A stretch of DNA of 64,000 nucleotides from Cristatella mucedo (Eukaryota; Bryozoa; Phylactolaemata; Cristatellidae). The stretch spans positions 7,001,001 to 7,065,000 of the forward strand of contig WPIO01000001.1 of assembly GCA_009760855.2 (NCBI GenBank). Direction: 5' to 3'. Below the pieces are notes generated by a model, which made no database searches, had not been told where the DNA came from, and saw only the letters and a program-made list of their open reading frames with translations. A program made the position numbers and the translations under genes. This document shows, one piece after another, positions 9,900-21,699 of the stretch. Every line of letters starts with the position of its first letter. Within the stretch, counting starts at the first letter, position 1.

Positions 9900-12330
9900 C
9901 CGAGCTATTTATGCCTCCTTTTCATTGCCTTAGTGTTGCATAGAAGCCGGCACTCGTTCTTTTGGCCTATTTCCACTAGTTGGTTGAGTGACCACTAATG
10001 TGCCAGACTGTAACTTGCACGCCTCCCTGTACATACTGCAGTCATTGAATGTGTTGTTTCCTTGGACTAAATGAGACACAGTTTGCTAAGATACAGCTGC
10101 TTAATTTTTTACTAGCATTTACTTTCAGTGTCAACGCCTAGTAGCATTTGTTATTTGCCTCGGTTCATTAAGAAAAGTTATCGATGCGAGACAACCATTC
10201 GCTTAGCATGCAGTCGCGAAACTCACAAATCGCACGACTACGAACCAGCGACCCAGAGCCATTTCGTGCTGATTTTATGATAATGTGATGTCCTAAATCC
10301 ATATTGGCAGGCTTGATGCTAGCGACTTGAAGTCAGAACTTGGACTAAGCCGTATAGTGGGATGATAAGTACTATAAGATTCTCGTGATGGCAAATAAGC
10401 CATACATTAAGGATACAATCTGTAGAAGCTGCACGTGCACGGTTTTGTTGCCAGACATTTTGGCCATTGGGAATTGTCGGCGACTACGTGCCATAGAGAT
10501 ACCATCCGTGCAGTGGTCAGCATACATTTAAACTAACTTAGCTGATAGCAGCAGCATTGATGATCCTAGCGATAGCTACAGCTATGGGTGGGCTTGTGCA
10601 TCCGTGGACGCCCAGCTACAGGGGATTGGCTCCATTCCGGGGCTGCCACCTGGTGGAGAGGGATCGGCTCAGAAATTTGGTGCTAGAAGTAGTTCAACCC
10701 GGTAAGGCCTAGTATTGCCAGCCCTGGAACCAGTCCACGAAATATACGCGATCTACCAATTCAGTCTATTAAAGCTCCTTTAATGCCGCGTTCGTGGCAT
10801 ACAGGAGACTGTTCGCTTCATTTGCCAACAGCCGCTGACTGGTGCAGCACGGACTTCACAGTGGGGTCACGCTAGAAGCACAGCAAATAGCGTGTCACAT
10901 TCTTAGCGTGCAGACGAAAGCAAACAACTGCCAATGACATCACTGACTCCTACTGTGCCAAACCCGGCTAGCCGCCTTGCGAACGGAGGGCAGCTTCCAC
11001 AACATAGAGAAACCAACAGCTGAGCTTTTTAGAGTCGATTTTAAGGAGCCATAAGGTTTACAGTTTGCTTGCTCGGGAATCAGGCATTTGCTGCAAAGTA
11101 AAGCAAACAGTACTAGTCCGAAACTAGCTACGCTTAATATTGTTTTTCTATGAAAAATTGCAGGCTTTTGAGATGGAGCGAACAGCACCGATTTCTCACT
11201 CAGACCTCCATGGTGCAAGCCCATTGTAGTAGTGGCCCAACGTATATACTCCATTAGAGAACTGCAACGACACAGGTTAACAAACATATTATTATAGCTT
11301 ACGATAGTGAATTTGAATACACACACGACCCGATGCCTTTAGTGAGGCTGCTTAATTTGAATCCGCCACCTAGAAACTTTGAAGTCTTAGCAAAGCTAAT
11401 AGCAATAACTAATAACTAATAGCAAAACTGCACCATTCAGAAAGGTAAATTTAATACTTGTTAAATTAAGGACGTCTGCTCTTAAGCCACTTTTTAGTTA
11501 ATCAGAACTTGCTGAATCGTCCGTTTAGTACAAGAGAAATGGTATATATGAATCTATCAGCAAAGTAGCGCCATGCAAGCAAAGTTTTTCTGGCCCTAAA
11601 ATGTTGCGGTTAGTTTCAGTGACAAGCGCAGTTAAAATGGTTGCAATCACGATAGCCCTGGTAGCTGATAATCGACTCACCACAAATAGCCCTAGTTTAG
11701 AATGGCTTGCAGATAATAGCTAGTTTAAATTGCCTGAATAGAAATTATGTTGATACACTATGAACAATATTTGAGCCGATCTAGTACCCGCCGATTTAGG
11801 GAAACTCTCAACCCCTCCCCCTGTGAGCACAATATACCTACTGTCGTATGGTACTACTTGTGTTTTCTCCGAAATCCATTATTTATTCACGTGTTCTATA
11901 TGAGCTTGTGGAAACCTAGAAAGATGTCTCAAAAGACACTCGATCATCCCATCCCGATCGTGGAGGCAGGCCTCTACTGCCTCTACTTTTCTGGTGGAGA
12001 CTATTTAGAGTTCCACGAAAGTTGAGACTTTAAGGCTGAACTCCTCTGCCGGTGTTTAGTGCGAACGGCATTCGCTGTGCAAAAAAAAGCAGTCTCCATC
12101 CGGTTGACTTGCTCTGCTGCCTCAATAAGCCAGAGTAAGGAAGGCCCCATGAGCGGGAATTCTATGGAGCCGGGCAGCAACACTAGTTAGAAAACTTGGA
12201 CTTTTGATGCGGGACATCTCGCCCTCGCTGGGTGGCCGTGCGTCGCCGGTAGGCCACATTTACTTGACCGGTGCAGATGTTAGGAGCCACGCGCCTCCAG
12301 CTGAAATCCAGTAGCTTTTCTCTGTCGAGT
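9900..12330. other. Intergenic stretch, nothing recognised
   Basis: A 2.4-kb stretch without recognisable coding, repeat or RNA signature. The open frames present (e.g. about 10940-11326 on the - strand) show no family motif. Confidence 0.55.
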
Positions 12331-12337
12331 CGGTCAC

Positions 12338-12435
12338 CTGTGTCCGCGATGTGTCCGCGATGGATGTCCTGTGTCCGCGATGTGTCCGCGATGGATGTCC
12401 TGTGTCCGCGATGGATGTCCTGTGTCCGCGATGGA
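12338..12435. repeat. Minisatellite with TGTCCGCGATG core
   Basis: Two 31-bp units (12338-12368, 12369-12399), each with two TGTCCGCGATG cores, then a 20-bp unit (12400-12419) and a partial unit (12420-12435). Six cores in all. CpG-containing, unlike its surroundings. Confidence 0.9.
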
Positions 12436-12439
12436 GTCT

Positions 12440-13045
12440 GCCGGCCCCCGATGGCTGAGTTCGTACAGTCAGGGCACTTTTTGCTGACCACCCACTGCTG
12501 AATGACGTCAGAACGCTGTTTTCAAGGGCCCTCAGCGCAGATAGCTGAATCCTTATTCGCAATGCTCTATTACTAACTAGTCAGGGCTCTATTTTTCTTA
12601 CCTCCACTGTCTGTTTGTCTAGGAGCCTTGCCCAAGTAAGGCGCCAGCCTACGAGCCTTTTAAGATCGGGCGAGACACCCCAGCTTAGCTGAGTGCTGCA
12701 ATAAACTGCTACGAACTGCTCAGTTAGGCATTAGATGTCTGCCAATCTCGCAGTTACTCTGATATCCATAATGACTCTGTGCTGACTGCCCTTAGCTGAC
12801 CAATCAGATAATGAGATTAAAACGTAGAGACCAGACGGAAATAGAATGGGGGAGAAAGAGATTGAGAGAGGAGAGAAGGAAGACGAAAGAGAAATTAGAG
12901 AAAAGATAGGAGGGGAGAGCAAGAGAGAGGAGAGAGATTGGAGAGTTGCAAACGCATACACGCAAGCTAAGACGGTGGAGTGGCGTAGGGACCCGGCAGG
13001 CTAACAAGCTCATAAGTTGCTCGGAGACCGACCGGAACGGAATGG
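12440..13045. other. Intergenic, with purine-rich tract
   Basis: No gene recognised. A strongly purine-biased tract (mostly GAGA/GGAG on the + strand) occupies about 12845-12945. Confidence 0.6.
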
Positions 13046-13048
13046 TCG

Positions 13049-13545
13049 TTCCAGCCTACCTATCAGATCTATGGCTCCACTAGGTTAAGCATCGTACCAC
13101 ACGCTTTTCCAAATCTAATTGTGTTTAGTTATACCTCGTACGAACCTCATATTCTTTGGAGACCTTGCCTTTAGTTCGTATGCTCCAAAAGTCTATCCGA
13201 TTTCCACATCCACTTCCGACTTACGTCGCGACATCCATTGACTTGACCACATTTAAAAAGAAACTAAAACGCATCTCTTTATCCCAGTATTTATTGGGTC
13301 AATATGATTCGTCCCATACGTGCTAATGCGTGCTGACACTGTTCATGCGGCTACTAATTATATTTGCATGCTGACCCTGTTCATGTCACCTCTAACCGTG
13401 TTCTACTTGCTGACTCTGAGCATGCTACCATTAAAGATTCGATCATGCTTCAGTCGCAGCAAATGTAAAGTACCTAGAAAGAGATTAAGCTTTCGGAGGG
13501 TGCTATATCAAATGAGTTATTTTTATATTATCATTAAAGCATAAT
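13049..13545 (+). mobile_element. LINE-B 3' end, degraded
   Basis: Matches the last ~500 bp of LINE-B (compare 43450-43916): CCAGCCTACCTATCAGATCT, AGCATCGTACCAC, then the shared 3' terminus AAATGTAAAG..CTAGAAAGAGATTAAG and an AT-rich tail. Frameshifted and diverged. Confidence 0.75.
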
Positions 13546-13559
13546 ACAAAAGTCTAGAC

Positions 13560-14200
13560 TATAGAGTTCCGAAACTGCTGACATTCTGCAGCGGCCTCTC
13601 AATAATGCAGACTTATAAGTCGGCAGTCACTCTCACTTTTTCGAACCACCGAGACCATTCTTTCGTGACCGTATGATATTGCTTTGCTGGCAGCGCCAAT
13701 TCGTAGGAAGTTAGTTAATCCAGCCAATATAGGCTTTGAAGGCAGAGATCGCAGAGGACTCTTCACTCCCGGACGGACGGAGCCGGCGCATCCTTGGCAT
13801 ACGCTCGCTCTCCGCGCTCCCACTCTTTGGAAATTGATGCCTCCGACTCGTCGTCGAATGATTCCCTCGCCGAATTCAGCCAACAGTGCGGTCAAAGCTC
13901 ACTCGTTGACATCATGTACGGCCGCGTGACCAACTTTTGCAATCAGCAACCTGCATCGAAGATTTGTGCTTTAATTTGCCCCCCCCCTACAGGCATTTGT
14001 TGTCATGCACTTCGGCTACACGGCACGTTTGAATAGCTTATTGGGGCCTCTTGGTCTTGCTTGGAACGAAATTAGACAAGCCGTATTGTTTGGCTTCTTT
14101 TGTGAAAGGATTTATGCTTGCACGCTCGTACAACGCGCTGGAGACCTCTTGAGCCTTGTGGTGCCATTTAATTACTTTGATAATTTATTCAGTCATACGG
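13560..14200. other. Intergenic stretch, nothing recognised
   Basis: About 640 bp between two LINE-B tails in opposite orientation. No gene or repeat was identified; open frames on both strands around 13600-13930 lack family motifs. Confidence 0.5.
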
Positions 14201-14221
14201 CGTAGCTTTTGAATGTCCACT

Positions 14222-14259
14222 AATGATAATAATACATTTGTATAACGTCCTCGGAGAAC

Positions 14260-14306
<47 letters not shown>

Positions 14307-14765
14307 GGACTTTACATATGCTGTATAGAAAGCATGGTCACATGGTTTGTGGTAGCAAGCACAATGTCAATAAGCATAACATGGTTAGAGGTGATATGCA
14401 CAGGGCAAGCATGCAGATATGGTTAGCGGCAGCATGCAAAGTCACAGCACGCATAAGAACACGAAGGACGAATGAGAACGACCCACCAAATGCTGTGATA
14501 AATAGGTGCGCTTTTAGCTTCTATTTAAATTTTTTCTCGAGTTATGGGATGTCGTGACGGCAGTCAGAAGTGAGTTCCAGGCTTTGGGAGCATAGGAACT
14601 AAAGGCACGGTCTCCAAAGGATTTAAGGTTCGTACAAGGTGCAGGTAAACGATTCGATTCAGAAAAGCGGGCGGTACGATGCCTAGCCTTGTGGGAGAGT
14701 AATTCCGATAGGTAGGCTGGAGCCAGAGAATGAAGGGACCTCAAAGTGAGTGGCAGAACTCCACG
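14222..14765 (-). mobile_element. LINE-B 3' end, reverse orientation, with (CT)n expansion
   Basis: Reverse-strand LINE-B from the region encoding [14 protein letters not shown] and KARHRTARFSESN to the terminus. The terminal stem, normally ATCTCTTTCTAGG, has expanded into about 40 bases of CT at 14263-14303. Confidence 0.8.
14263..14303. repeat. (CT)n microsatellite
   Basis: About 20 uninterrupted CT units, lying inside a LINE-B 3' terminus. Confidence 0.95.
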
Positions 14766-15460
14766 TTAACGACTCTGACCTCTCGTTAAGGTAAGGGTGT
14801 TCTTGATTACTGACGTGCCCCGCTGTGCCTACCGTCGCCACACAAGCGCTGCACCTAAGGCCGCTCTTTAGCCTCGCTAACGTGCGCTGTGTCTTCGGCA
14901 AAGGAAGGACTACAGTTCACGAGCAGCCACGGCGTGTTCGTAACAAATGCTGCTACTGACAGTGCCTGTTTGTACACAGTGTGACGGAGCGATATCACCT
15001 TGCCAAAAGCAGCGAAGTGAGCGATCAAGCGTGAATCAACGGCGCCGTAACCACGCAACGGCTGCTGATCCGCAGCCGTTGCGTCAAAAGTTAATGCGAC
15101 CAAGGACAGCTGCACGTACGGGAAGGATGAGGTCAGCGCGTGCTCGCGGCGATACAAAATTCACCCCCCCCCCGCCCGCCCGCTAGCATTCACGTTTCAA
15201 TTCCATACATTGATAGCTAGCTACTTCGAATTAATTGTATCTGCGTATGAATTTAAAAAAGACGAGATGCTGTAGTCCTCGAACGAGTCACCAGAATGTA
15301 TAATGCCTATAATCGTAACTCTTTGGTAGTAGGAGCAATTCTGCTGCACTAAACATTGCACATATTGAGAGTAACTACGAGTAAGAAAGGAAAAAGAATG
15401 CATCGTCTTTTCTCAGGGTTCGAACATTCTCTCTGCAAGTCAAGGCTTCGCAACAATACA
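14766..15460. other. Intergenic stretch
   Basis: No gene recognised. A C-rich run lies at about 15162-15183; AT-rich sequence then leads into the hAT element. Confidence 0.5.
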
Positions 15461-15464
15461 TTTT

Positions 15465-17650
15465 AGATAAAATATACTGCAATATATTGGCTACAACAAA
15501 TTTTGCTGATTCATTTGACAATACCAATATATTGTATGGGATTATTTGACAATACAATATATTTGACACTACAGTTGTAATACATTAAGGTATCATTATA
15601 AACCTATTCGTCTCTGTCACATGATACATAATACATAAAAATACATAAATTGACTTTTCACAATTGAAAAGATTCAATTAAAATCATATCCGGACAGATA
15701 TCCGTATAAATCATTTTTAACCAATCCCAATTGTCCAAGTGCACAAACGTGGTGGCGCCATTTGTTTGTCTCAGAGGTCGCCGATTTTGATGTCGAGTTC
15801 AAGTTCTCGTCCTACAGTCCCACCTGACAATAAGAAGGTCTGTCAGCTTTACTTTGGCAAGAATCCTGTGGGTTCTGAAGTCAATACGTGGAAATGCACT
15901 TGTAGAGCTGTTCGCAAATAAAACATTGAGCTCGGCTAGATGAATTTGATATCCCACATCAAGCAGAAGCACCCGAATTATCTAGAAATGTTTCACTTGG
16001 CGATGCAAGCACACGGAGACGGCAAATCTGAAACTGTAAGTGTCATCGTCGGACCTGAACAATCATTATTTAGACAGACCGCCTTCGAGTGCTCGCTTGA
16101 TAGTCAATCAGCCAATGTATTCAAGTGGCTGGAATGGATCGTCGTGGATAAGCTCGAATTCATCTTTAGCGAAAAAGAGCTCACCTGAAGCAATCCGAAA
16201 CTGCATCCGATCTCTGTCAAAACATTCAAGAAATATATGGTCAAGCTGATGGAGGCGGTGAAAAAAAAAAGATATCTGTCAAGGTCGCTTCTGCTACCAC
16301 TTTCGCGCTTGTGCTTGATGGCTGGTCTGAGGATTCAACACACTTCATTGGTCTTTTTATCGTCTGCCCTGGCAGGGAGCGTGCTGCTGATCCTGAAATT
16401 CATCCGTTGGCCTTCGCCCCTCTATTTGACGAGACGAATTTTACTGCCGAGAACCGCGTGAATTTCATCAAATCGACACTTGAGTGGTACTCCTTGTCTC
16501 TTGACCCCCTTTTCTGTTTGATTGGGGGCAACTTCTCAACCAACAAGGCAACAGCCGACATTCTTGGTGTGCCACTTCTGGGATGCCGCAGTCACCGTTT
16601 TGATTTCGCTGCTGAGGCATACGTACGAACATGCCTCGCAACTGAATCGGAGTTGATTGGGAAGCTCATGACAAAGTTGTCAACACTCAAACAGTCAGGT
16701 CGATTTCGTTTGATGACATCCCTGCGCCCAGTCAAGCGAGACGTCGTTCGCTGGACAGGCGTTCCAGATATGTTTCAGCGCTTCGAAAGACTCCTTCCAA
16801 ATCTTGATGAGGCAGACGCTGAAATAATGGAACCTGTTCCCACAGCTGTGCAGAAAAAGAATATTTGGGATCGCAAGCAAGCATTGACCGATTTCAAATC
16901 CGTTACGATAGCGCTGCAGCGACGCGACATGTCAATGAAAGAATCGGATGTTTTATTCCGATCGACCATCGACTCAGATCCAGAGTTTGCCATCGATCAC
17001 TATCTTGGCAACGATGCATATATCATCCACAGCAAAGATTTGGATACGAGAATCGTCAAGATGCAAGCAAACAAGGCGAACACTCTTATACTTCATGAAG
17101 AACGTACTGTTGATCAATTGTTGCTACCTGCAGCTCAGCTGCAGATGATGGTGCTCAATTGTCTTTCGCTGAGCGAGCACTCAAGCGACAGCGTGCTGAA
17201 GAGAAGAAAGCATGCAGCGAGTACGTCAGCACGCGCTTCTTGCTGCCAGCATCGTGTGAGGCGGAGAGACTGTTCTCCACTGCAAAGCGAGCGTCCTGTC
17301 CTCGACGTCGTAGTTTACAATCGAGAACCTGCTGGAGGCAATGCTGCTTTTCTTTTTCTGAATCAAAACAAGTTACTGTAGAATTTCGCCCCGTCTGCCT
17401 TGATAGTGAATGAAGATTACTCAGAGAAAGCTGATGATTACGAAGAGAACGAAGAAGAACATGAAGAGGATTATTAAAATCGCAGACATAAATTGCAATA
17501 CGTGATGTGTAAGATGTGCAATATATTGCATTGGTGGCATAGAATATTGCAATATTCTGTATTTTTGGAATTTAATACCTCTCTATACATATTTTTTTTG
17601 CTGAATATCATCATATTGAATACAATTACAATATCATCGTGCGCAGCCTT
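15465..17650 (+). mobile_element. Degenerate autonomous-type hAT element
   Basis: The region around the transposase pseudogene. AT-rich flanks carry the palindrome CAATATATTG at 15480-15489 and 15525-15534 on the left and 17519-17528 on the right, consistent with subterminal repeats. Exact ends and target duplication could not be fixed, so both boundaries are approximate. Confidence 0.55.
15790..17381 (+). pseudogene. Broken hAT transposase with BED-type zinc finger
   Basis: Pieces in order: a BED-finger-like start (VCQLYFGKNP..WKCTCRAVRK, then MNLISHIKQKH), separated by two in-frame stops; a linker; a core starting near FALVLDGWSEDSTHFIGLF with LLGCRSHRFDF and LRPVKRDVVRWTG; and a C-terminal hAT dimerisation region (RFLLPASCEAERLFSTAKRA). 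The core is open for 356 codons (16311-17381). A frameshift in the A-run near 16261 and further shifts near 17150 and 17320 break the protein, so it cannot make active transposase. The wording of the core reminds me of hAT proteins common in oomycetes, a memory-based impression that a database search could test. Confidence 0.8.
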
Positions 17651-18550
17651 GCTGCAAGTCATTGCCATGTCAGCGCTACCGGCTTACTTGCAATGCGAGC
17701 TCACTTGCACCACGCGGTCCTACAATACAGAATTTGACTGAGCGTGACTGAGCCTAAAGAAATTTATTACGTAGCGCTTACGTTTGCGTTATCAGAGCCG
17801 CAAGGTGACTCCATCCTCGTGCGGCAGGAAAGAGACGGGGCGCGACCACTTCCGGTCTCAAGAACTTCCTGCACGCTCGGACAGCAGTGCTGGAGATGCC
17901 GAAGGCAATCGCCTTCCCGGAAGCTTGGGCTAATCACAGCCTGAGGAAAATAGACATGAGCAGGGGGGGTCAAAAGATTCGAGCTGATGAGGAGCCTTTG
18001 TCGTGGCATAGCGGCCGCTCATTCATTCGCGATGCGGGCTACTCGCCTTACAAATAGAGCCGACGGCCGCTCGTTATGCCAAGTCCGACATTACGACGGC
18101 TTGCCGGGTATGCTCCCAATGGTGAAATTCCACGCACGCAATGAGTATCCTTGCTTGCACGTCGTTACCAAACTTTATTGGTAGCGTCTCCGCTGCGCTA
18201 TCAGTCCGGAAGTTATTGCATGCATATTAGGGGTAGTCAAAGCTTCGCGGCTCCCGACGGTTAGAAGAACTGAATGAGAACTCGCCGAGATTAGTCTTAA
18301 ATGGCTGCGTTGCATTTAATTGCCACAAACATGCCGTTCAACTAAAAGAGAGCAATCAAATACGCAGCGAATTGCAATGCTGCTCAGCGAACGCGCGCCT
18401 CAAGCTTGCGCGGCACCGCTTCGGCACCGTTTCAGCTAGCGACAATGCCGGCAAGAGGGAAGGTTCTTTGTTCACTTGGCAGCGATTGTTGACCGCCGAA
18501 GAAAATCCGCGAAGCTCTAAGGATCTACGGCAACAAAAGCTCGTAAAGTA
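17651..18550. other. Intergenic stretch, nothing recognised
   Basis: About 900 bp with no supported gene, RNA or repeat. Confidence 0.5.
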
Positions 18551-18552
18551 CG

Positions 18553-18605
18553 AGTAAAGGTTAGCGATTCAACAGCCCCATTTACATCGCGTGTGGCCCG
18601 TGGGT
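18553..18605 (-). mobile_element. SINE 3'-end fragment
   Basis: GCGATTCAACAGCCCCATTT matches the reverse complement of the SINE terminus AAATGAGGCTGTTGAATCAG at 59.5 kb. Only the tail remains. Confidence 0.6.
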
Positions 18606-18611
18606 TCTCAT

Positions 18612-18730
18612 ATAACTGTCGAGTCTCGCTGGCCTTGGCTTAATATAAGTGCGAACAAGAGCCGCTCGACGGCAAGAGCTCCTCTGTCCTGGAGCAGTAA
18701 GCCAGAGAGGAGCGCCAGTGTGGTGAGAGA
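18612..18730 (-). repeat. Inverted repeat E, arm 1
   Basis: The reverse complement of this ~115-bp stretch aligns with 19548-19670: CTCCAGGACAGAGGAG versus CTCCAGGACAAAGGAA, CCGTCGAGCGGCTCTTGTTCG versus CCGTCGAGCAGTTTTTGTTCG, and GGCCAGCGAG shared. Family unknown. Confidence 0.6.
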
Positions 18731-19547
18731 GAGAGAGAGCGAGAGCAAGAGCTTAAGAGCGAGCGAGGAAGCTCTGGGACGCGCTGTGGCGATTCGGCTT
18801 TTAGAATATTGGTCTGCCACCCGCAGGAGCGGCTGATTGAGGTTGGCTGGCCTGTCAACCTCGGCCATAACTCTGTCCAAAAAAGAATCGTCTGGAACCA
18901 TTTCGGCATTCAAGCTGGACTGGGGTTGCCCATCCGGAGGCCGAGCGACGGTATTAATTCCTTACCGTATTGGCCCACGCGGCCGGGCCCAATACCACTA
19001 AACTCTTGCCCCCCATTGTCTCAGCCAGGTATTTAACAGTAGAGCGACGCTCACTCCCGAGTCACTTGTTCGGCTCCTGTTTTCTTCTTCGGCTTCGTTT
19101 CGACGCCGTCGCCGGTAGTTGCGGGACTCGTTTCTCTGAAAGTGAAGGAGGAGGGTGGGCTGTTCGCCGGCGAATGACTGGACAGATTGAGACAGCGCCA
19201 GGAAGATTCGGTGGACGCGACCGAATACGGTCGTATCGCGCCCAAGCTAGCATGTTGTGTTTCTTTGGTGTTTTGAGTGTGCGCGCGCACGCGGTCTCGG
19301 CTTAAGGATTTGCTGATGCAAACTAGAAGTAGTTCGGTGTGATGCGTGAGATATTTCATCGTTTCGGGCTCCTCTGTCTATTTGGGTCGTTTCCCACTAG
19401 AGACACAGGTAGCCCAAGTGTGGAGACGTGCTTCCTCCGCAAGAGTGCTTGAGGTAGTGTGAGGTATTACTGCCTTCACAGTGGAAGTGGAGCCCTAGTT
19501 CTCCAGTCAGGGTCTAGGCTCCGGTTCGAGGTCCGTCTATTTTGGTC

Positions 19548-19670
19548 GTTCCTCTCTCTGGCTCACCTCTCCAGGACAAAGGAATTTTTGCCCGTCGAGC
19601 AGTTTTTGTTCGCGCGAAAATTAAGCGATGGCCAGCGAGGCGTTACACAGCTATCGCAGCGCCTACGGTC
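19548..19670 (+). repeat. Inverted repeat E, arm 2
   Basis: Partner of 18612-18730 in opposite orientation about 0.9 kb away. A CCAGGACAAAGGAA..CCGTCGAGCAG block and a GGCCAGCGAGGCG block are shared. It could be two copies of an unnamed dispersed repeat. Confidence 0.6.
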
Positions 19671-19759
19671 AAGACGACATTTCACTCTGGTACTTGGTCT
19701 CTGCCACTGGTTGTTTTCTGTGATCTTGCCGCGTGCTTGAAAGCAGCCCGCAATCAATT

Positions 19760-20890
19760 AATAATGGCAACCCACAGTAACTTCTTAGCACTGAGAGTCT
19801 TCACAGTATGGGATACCTCAGAATCGGTCTTAGGCCCCCTTCTTTTCACTATTTATACTCTCCCGATGGCTAACATCATCGCCGAGCACTATTTCTTAGC
19901 TTTCGTTTCCATGCCAATGACACTCAGCTTTACATACCCTTTGACCTTTATAGGCCTTGCCCATGTCAGACTCACCGAATTCCCGTGCACCAATGACATT
20001 CGCACTTGAATGACCAGTAACATCCTTAAGCTTAACGATGATACGACCAACCTACAAGTTATGGACCAGCTAGGTGTCACTCTCAAGTGGCAAGACCTCG
20101 CCCTCAAAAGCCGTAATGGCTCACTAGGTAAGGCGGTTGCTTTTCACGACCTCGGCCCCGAGGTCATGGGTTCGAATTCTGCAGTGGGTGATCCTTTATT
20201 GCTACTGCAAGTGGTGGTGAAAGCCGTGACGGCTCTTCTGTCGCTATAAAAATGAGGCTGTTAAAATCAGCCAGTATTTATTTATTTTATTTAGATTACT
20301 TTATCTAGTACCACTCCAGCGATGTCTGTCCGTAATGTGGGCGTCCTATTTGACGACGACTTACGTGCTTAGAGCGACTTGTCGTCGGGTGAGCACATTT
20401 TCTCCGCCGTCAAGTCAGTCTACTTTTAGCGAAGGAGCATCGTCAAAATCAGGCCTGGTTAGACTAGAGTGTGGCAGCTAAACAGCGGTCACGCGTTTAT
20501 GATATAAATGTCGACGACTGCGATTCCTTTAATTCAGGACTCGTGGCCAGTGCTCCTTATCTTCTACAACAGAGGCAAAACTTGGCCGCACGTCCGGCCT
20601 GTCATCATCGGCGTAACTATCGCATCGCACTGCTCCTCCTGCTGTATGAGCTTCGCTGGCTATCAAGCATAGAATCGATTTCAAAATCCTCCGTCTGGCG
20701 TACAGGTCGCTTCACTTGCTTGGACCAGCCTACCTATCCTACCTCCCCCACCTCGCACCCGAAGTCACGTGATCCACCACACCACCCGCACCGCACCGCT
20801 CGTCGGCTTCCAGTCGTCTAGCCACTCCTCGCACTAAAATCTTCTGGTACTCGGGCGTTCAGTTCGTATGCGCCGAAAGTCGGGAGCTCG
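19760..20890 (+). mobile_element. Degraded LINE-B, split by a SINE
   Basis: Left part (to about 20112) keeps RT traces: VLGPLLFTIYTLPMANII, a damaged YADD region, and ILKLNDDTTNLQVMD. After the SINE (20116-20270) LINE-B resumes from the VGVLFDDDL region near 20320 to the C-terminal region around 20890 (SSYAPK-equivalent). Many stops and frameshifts. Confidence 0.75.
20116..20270 (+). mobile_element. tRNA-derived SINE inserted in LINE-B
   Basis: The tRNA-like head includes an A-box-like TAGGTAAGGCGG and a B-box GGTTCGAATTC, followed by a body (AGTGGGTGATCCTTTATTGC) and the family 3' end ATAAAAATGAGGCTGTTAAA. It interrupts LINE-B between the LNDD region and downstream thumb sequence. Related to the copies at 41.1, 54.8 and 59.4 kb. 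Confidence 0.8.
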
Positions 20891-20894
20891 CTTC

Positions 20895-21690
20895 CGGCTC
20901 CGGTCAATTCCTACAATTACCTTGTATTATTAGGTCTCAGCTGATGGGGGAATTTGTCCCGGTCAGCACCCTTCGCACCTGTGAACTTATTTTTTTACTC
21001 CTGCATGCTTACCCCTGTGCATGATTTAGGGCATGTTACTAACTAGGGGTTCTACTGATTGGTAACCTGGTCTTCCTGTTCGCTTTAGCTTGATGGCCTA
21101 AGTATGTAATTGTTTGCTTTTGTATGCTTGTCTACGCATGTGCAGGTCATTTACCCTTGGCGATAGAGTCCCTTTCAGCAAGTAGTAAGCACCTAGATAA
21201 ATTTAATTGTGCTAGCCTTCCTAGTTTGACCAAGGATGCGGTGCTCGCCTTGATCGACCGAGGTCGCGGGCTTGAGTTCTGGGGCATGTGTAAAGAGTCT
21301 GAATATAGATCAGGCTGTCTCGGGGGCGCTATGCAAATCTATTGTATATGATGCTATAGAAAATGCCATCTATTATAACTCGGCACTGCGAACCCTTTAG
21401 TTATTAATTTGTATGAAAATATGCTGATAGCCACTGTACAGCATTGAGTCAATCAGGATCTTAGGAGCCCAACTGCATACGGTAAAGAGATCCCAGATTT
21501 AGTACCGAAATGCTGAATCTAGGAAAGCCTAGCTCAATAAAGACTGTTACTTGCGGGACCTAATCACATCGCTTGCAAACTTTCACAGGAAGCTCTTGGT
21601 GAGGGACAACCATATATCATAACGTTTTGCTCTTAAAAATAAAGCTTTATACAATTCGCGTTTAATTTTCAGAGGGTAGGTGTCAACGGC
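20895..21690. other. Intergenic, possible tRNA-like SINE head near 21233
   Basis: 21233-21300 reads GGTGCTCGCC..CGGGCTTGAGTTCTGGGG, a diverged tRNA-like head with a weak B-box. Nothing else recognised. Confidence 0.35.
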
Positions 21691-21699
21691 CCACCGTCG

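Noticed and set aside
20116-20190. Possible functional tRNA gene
   Set aside because: B-box present but the cloverleaf does not close and a SINE body and shared 3' end follow.
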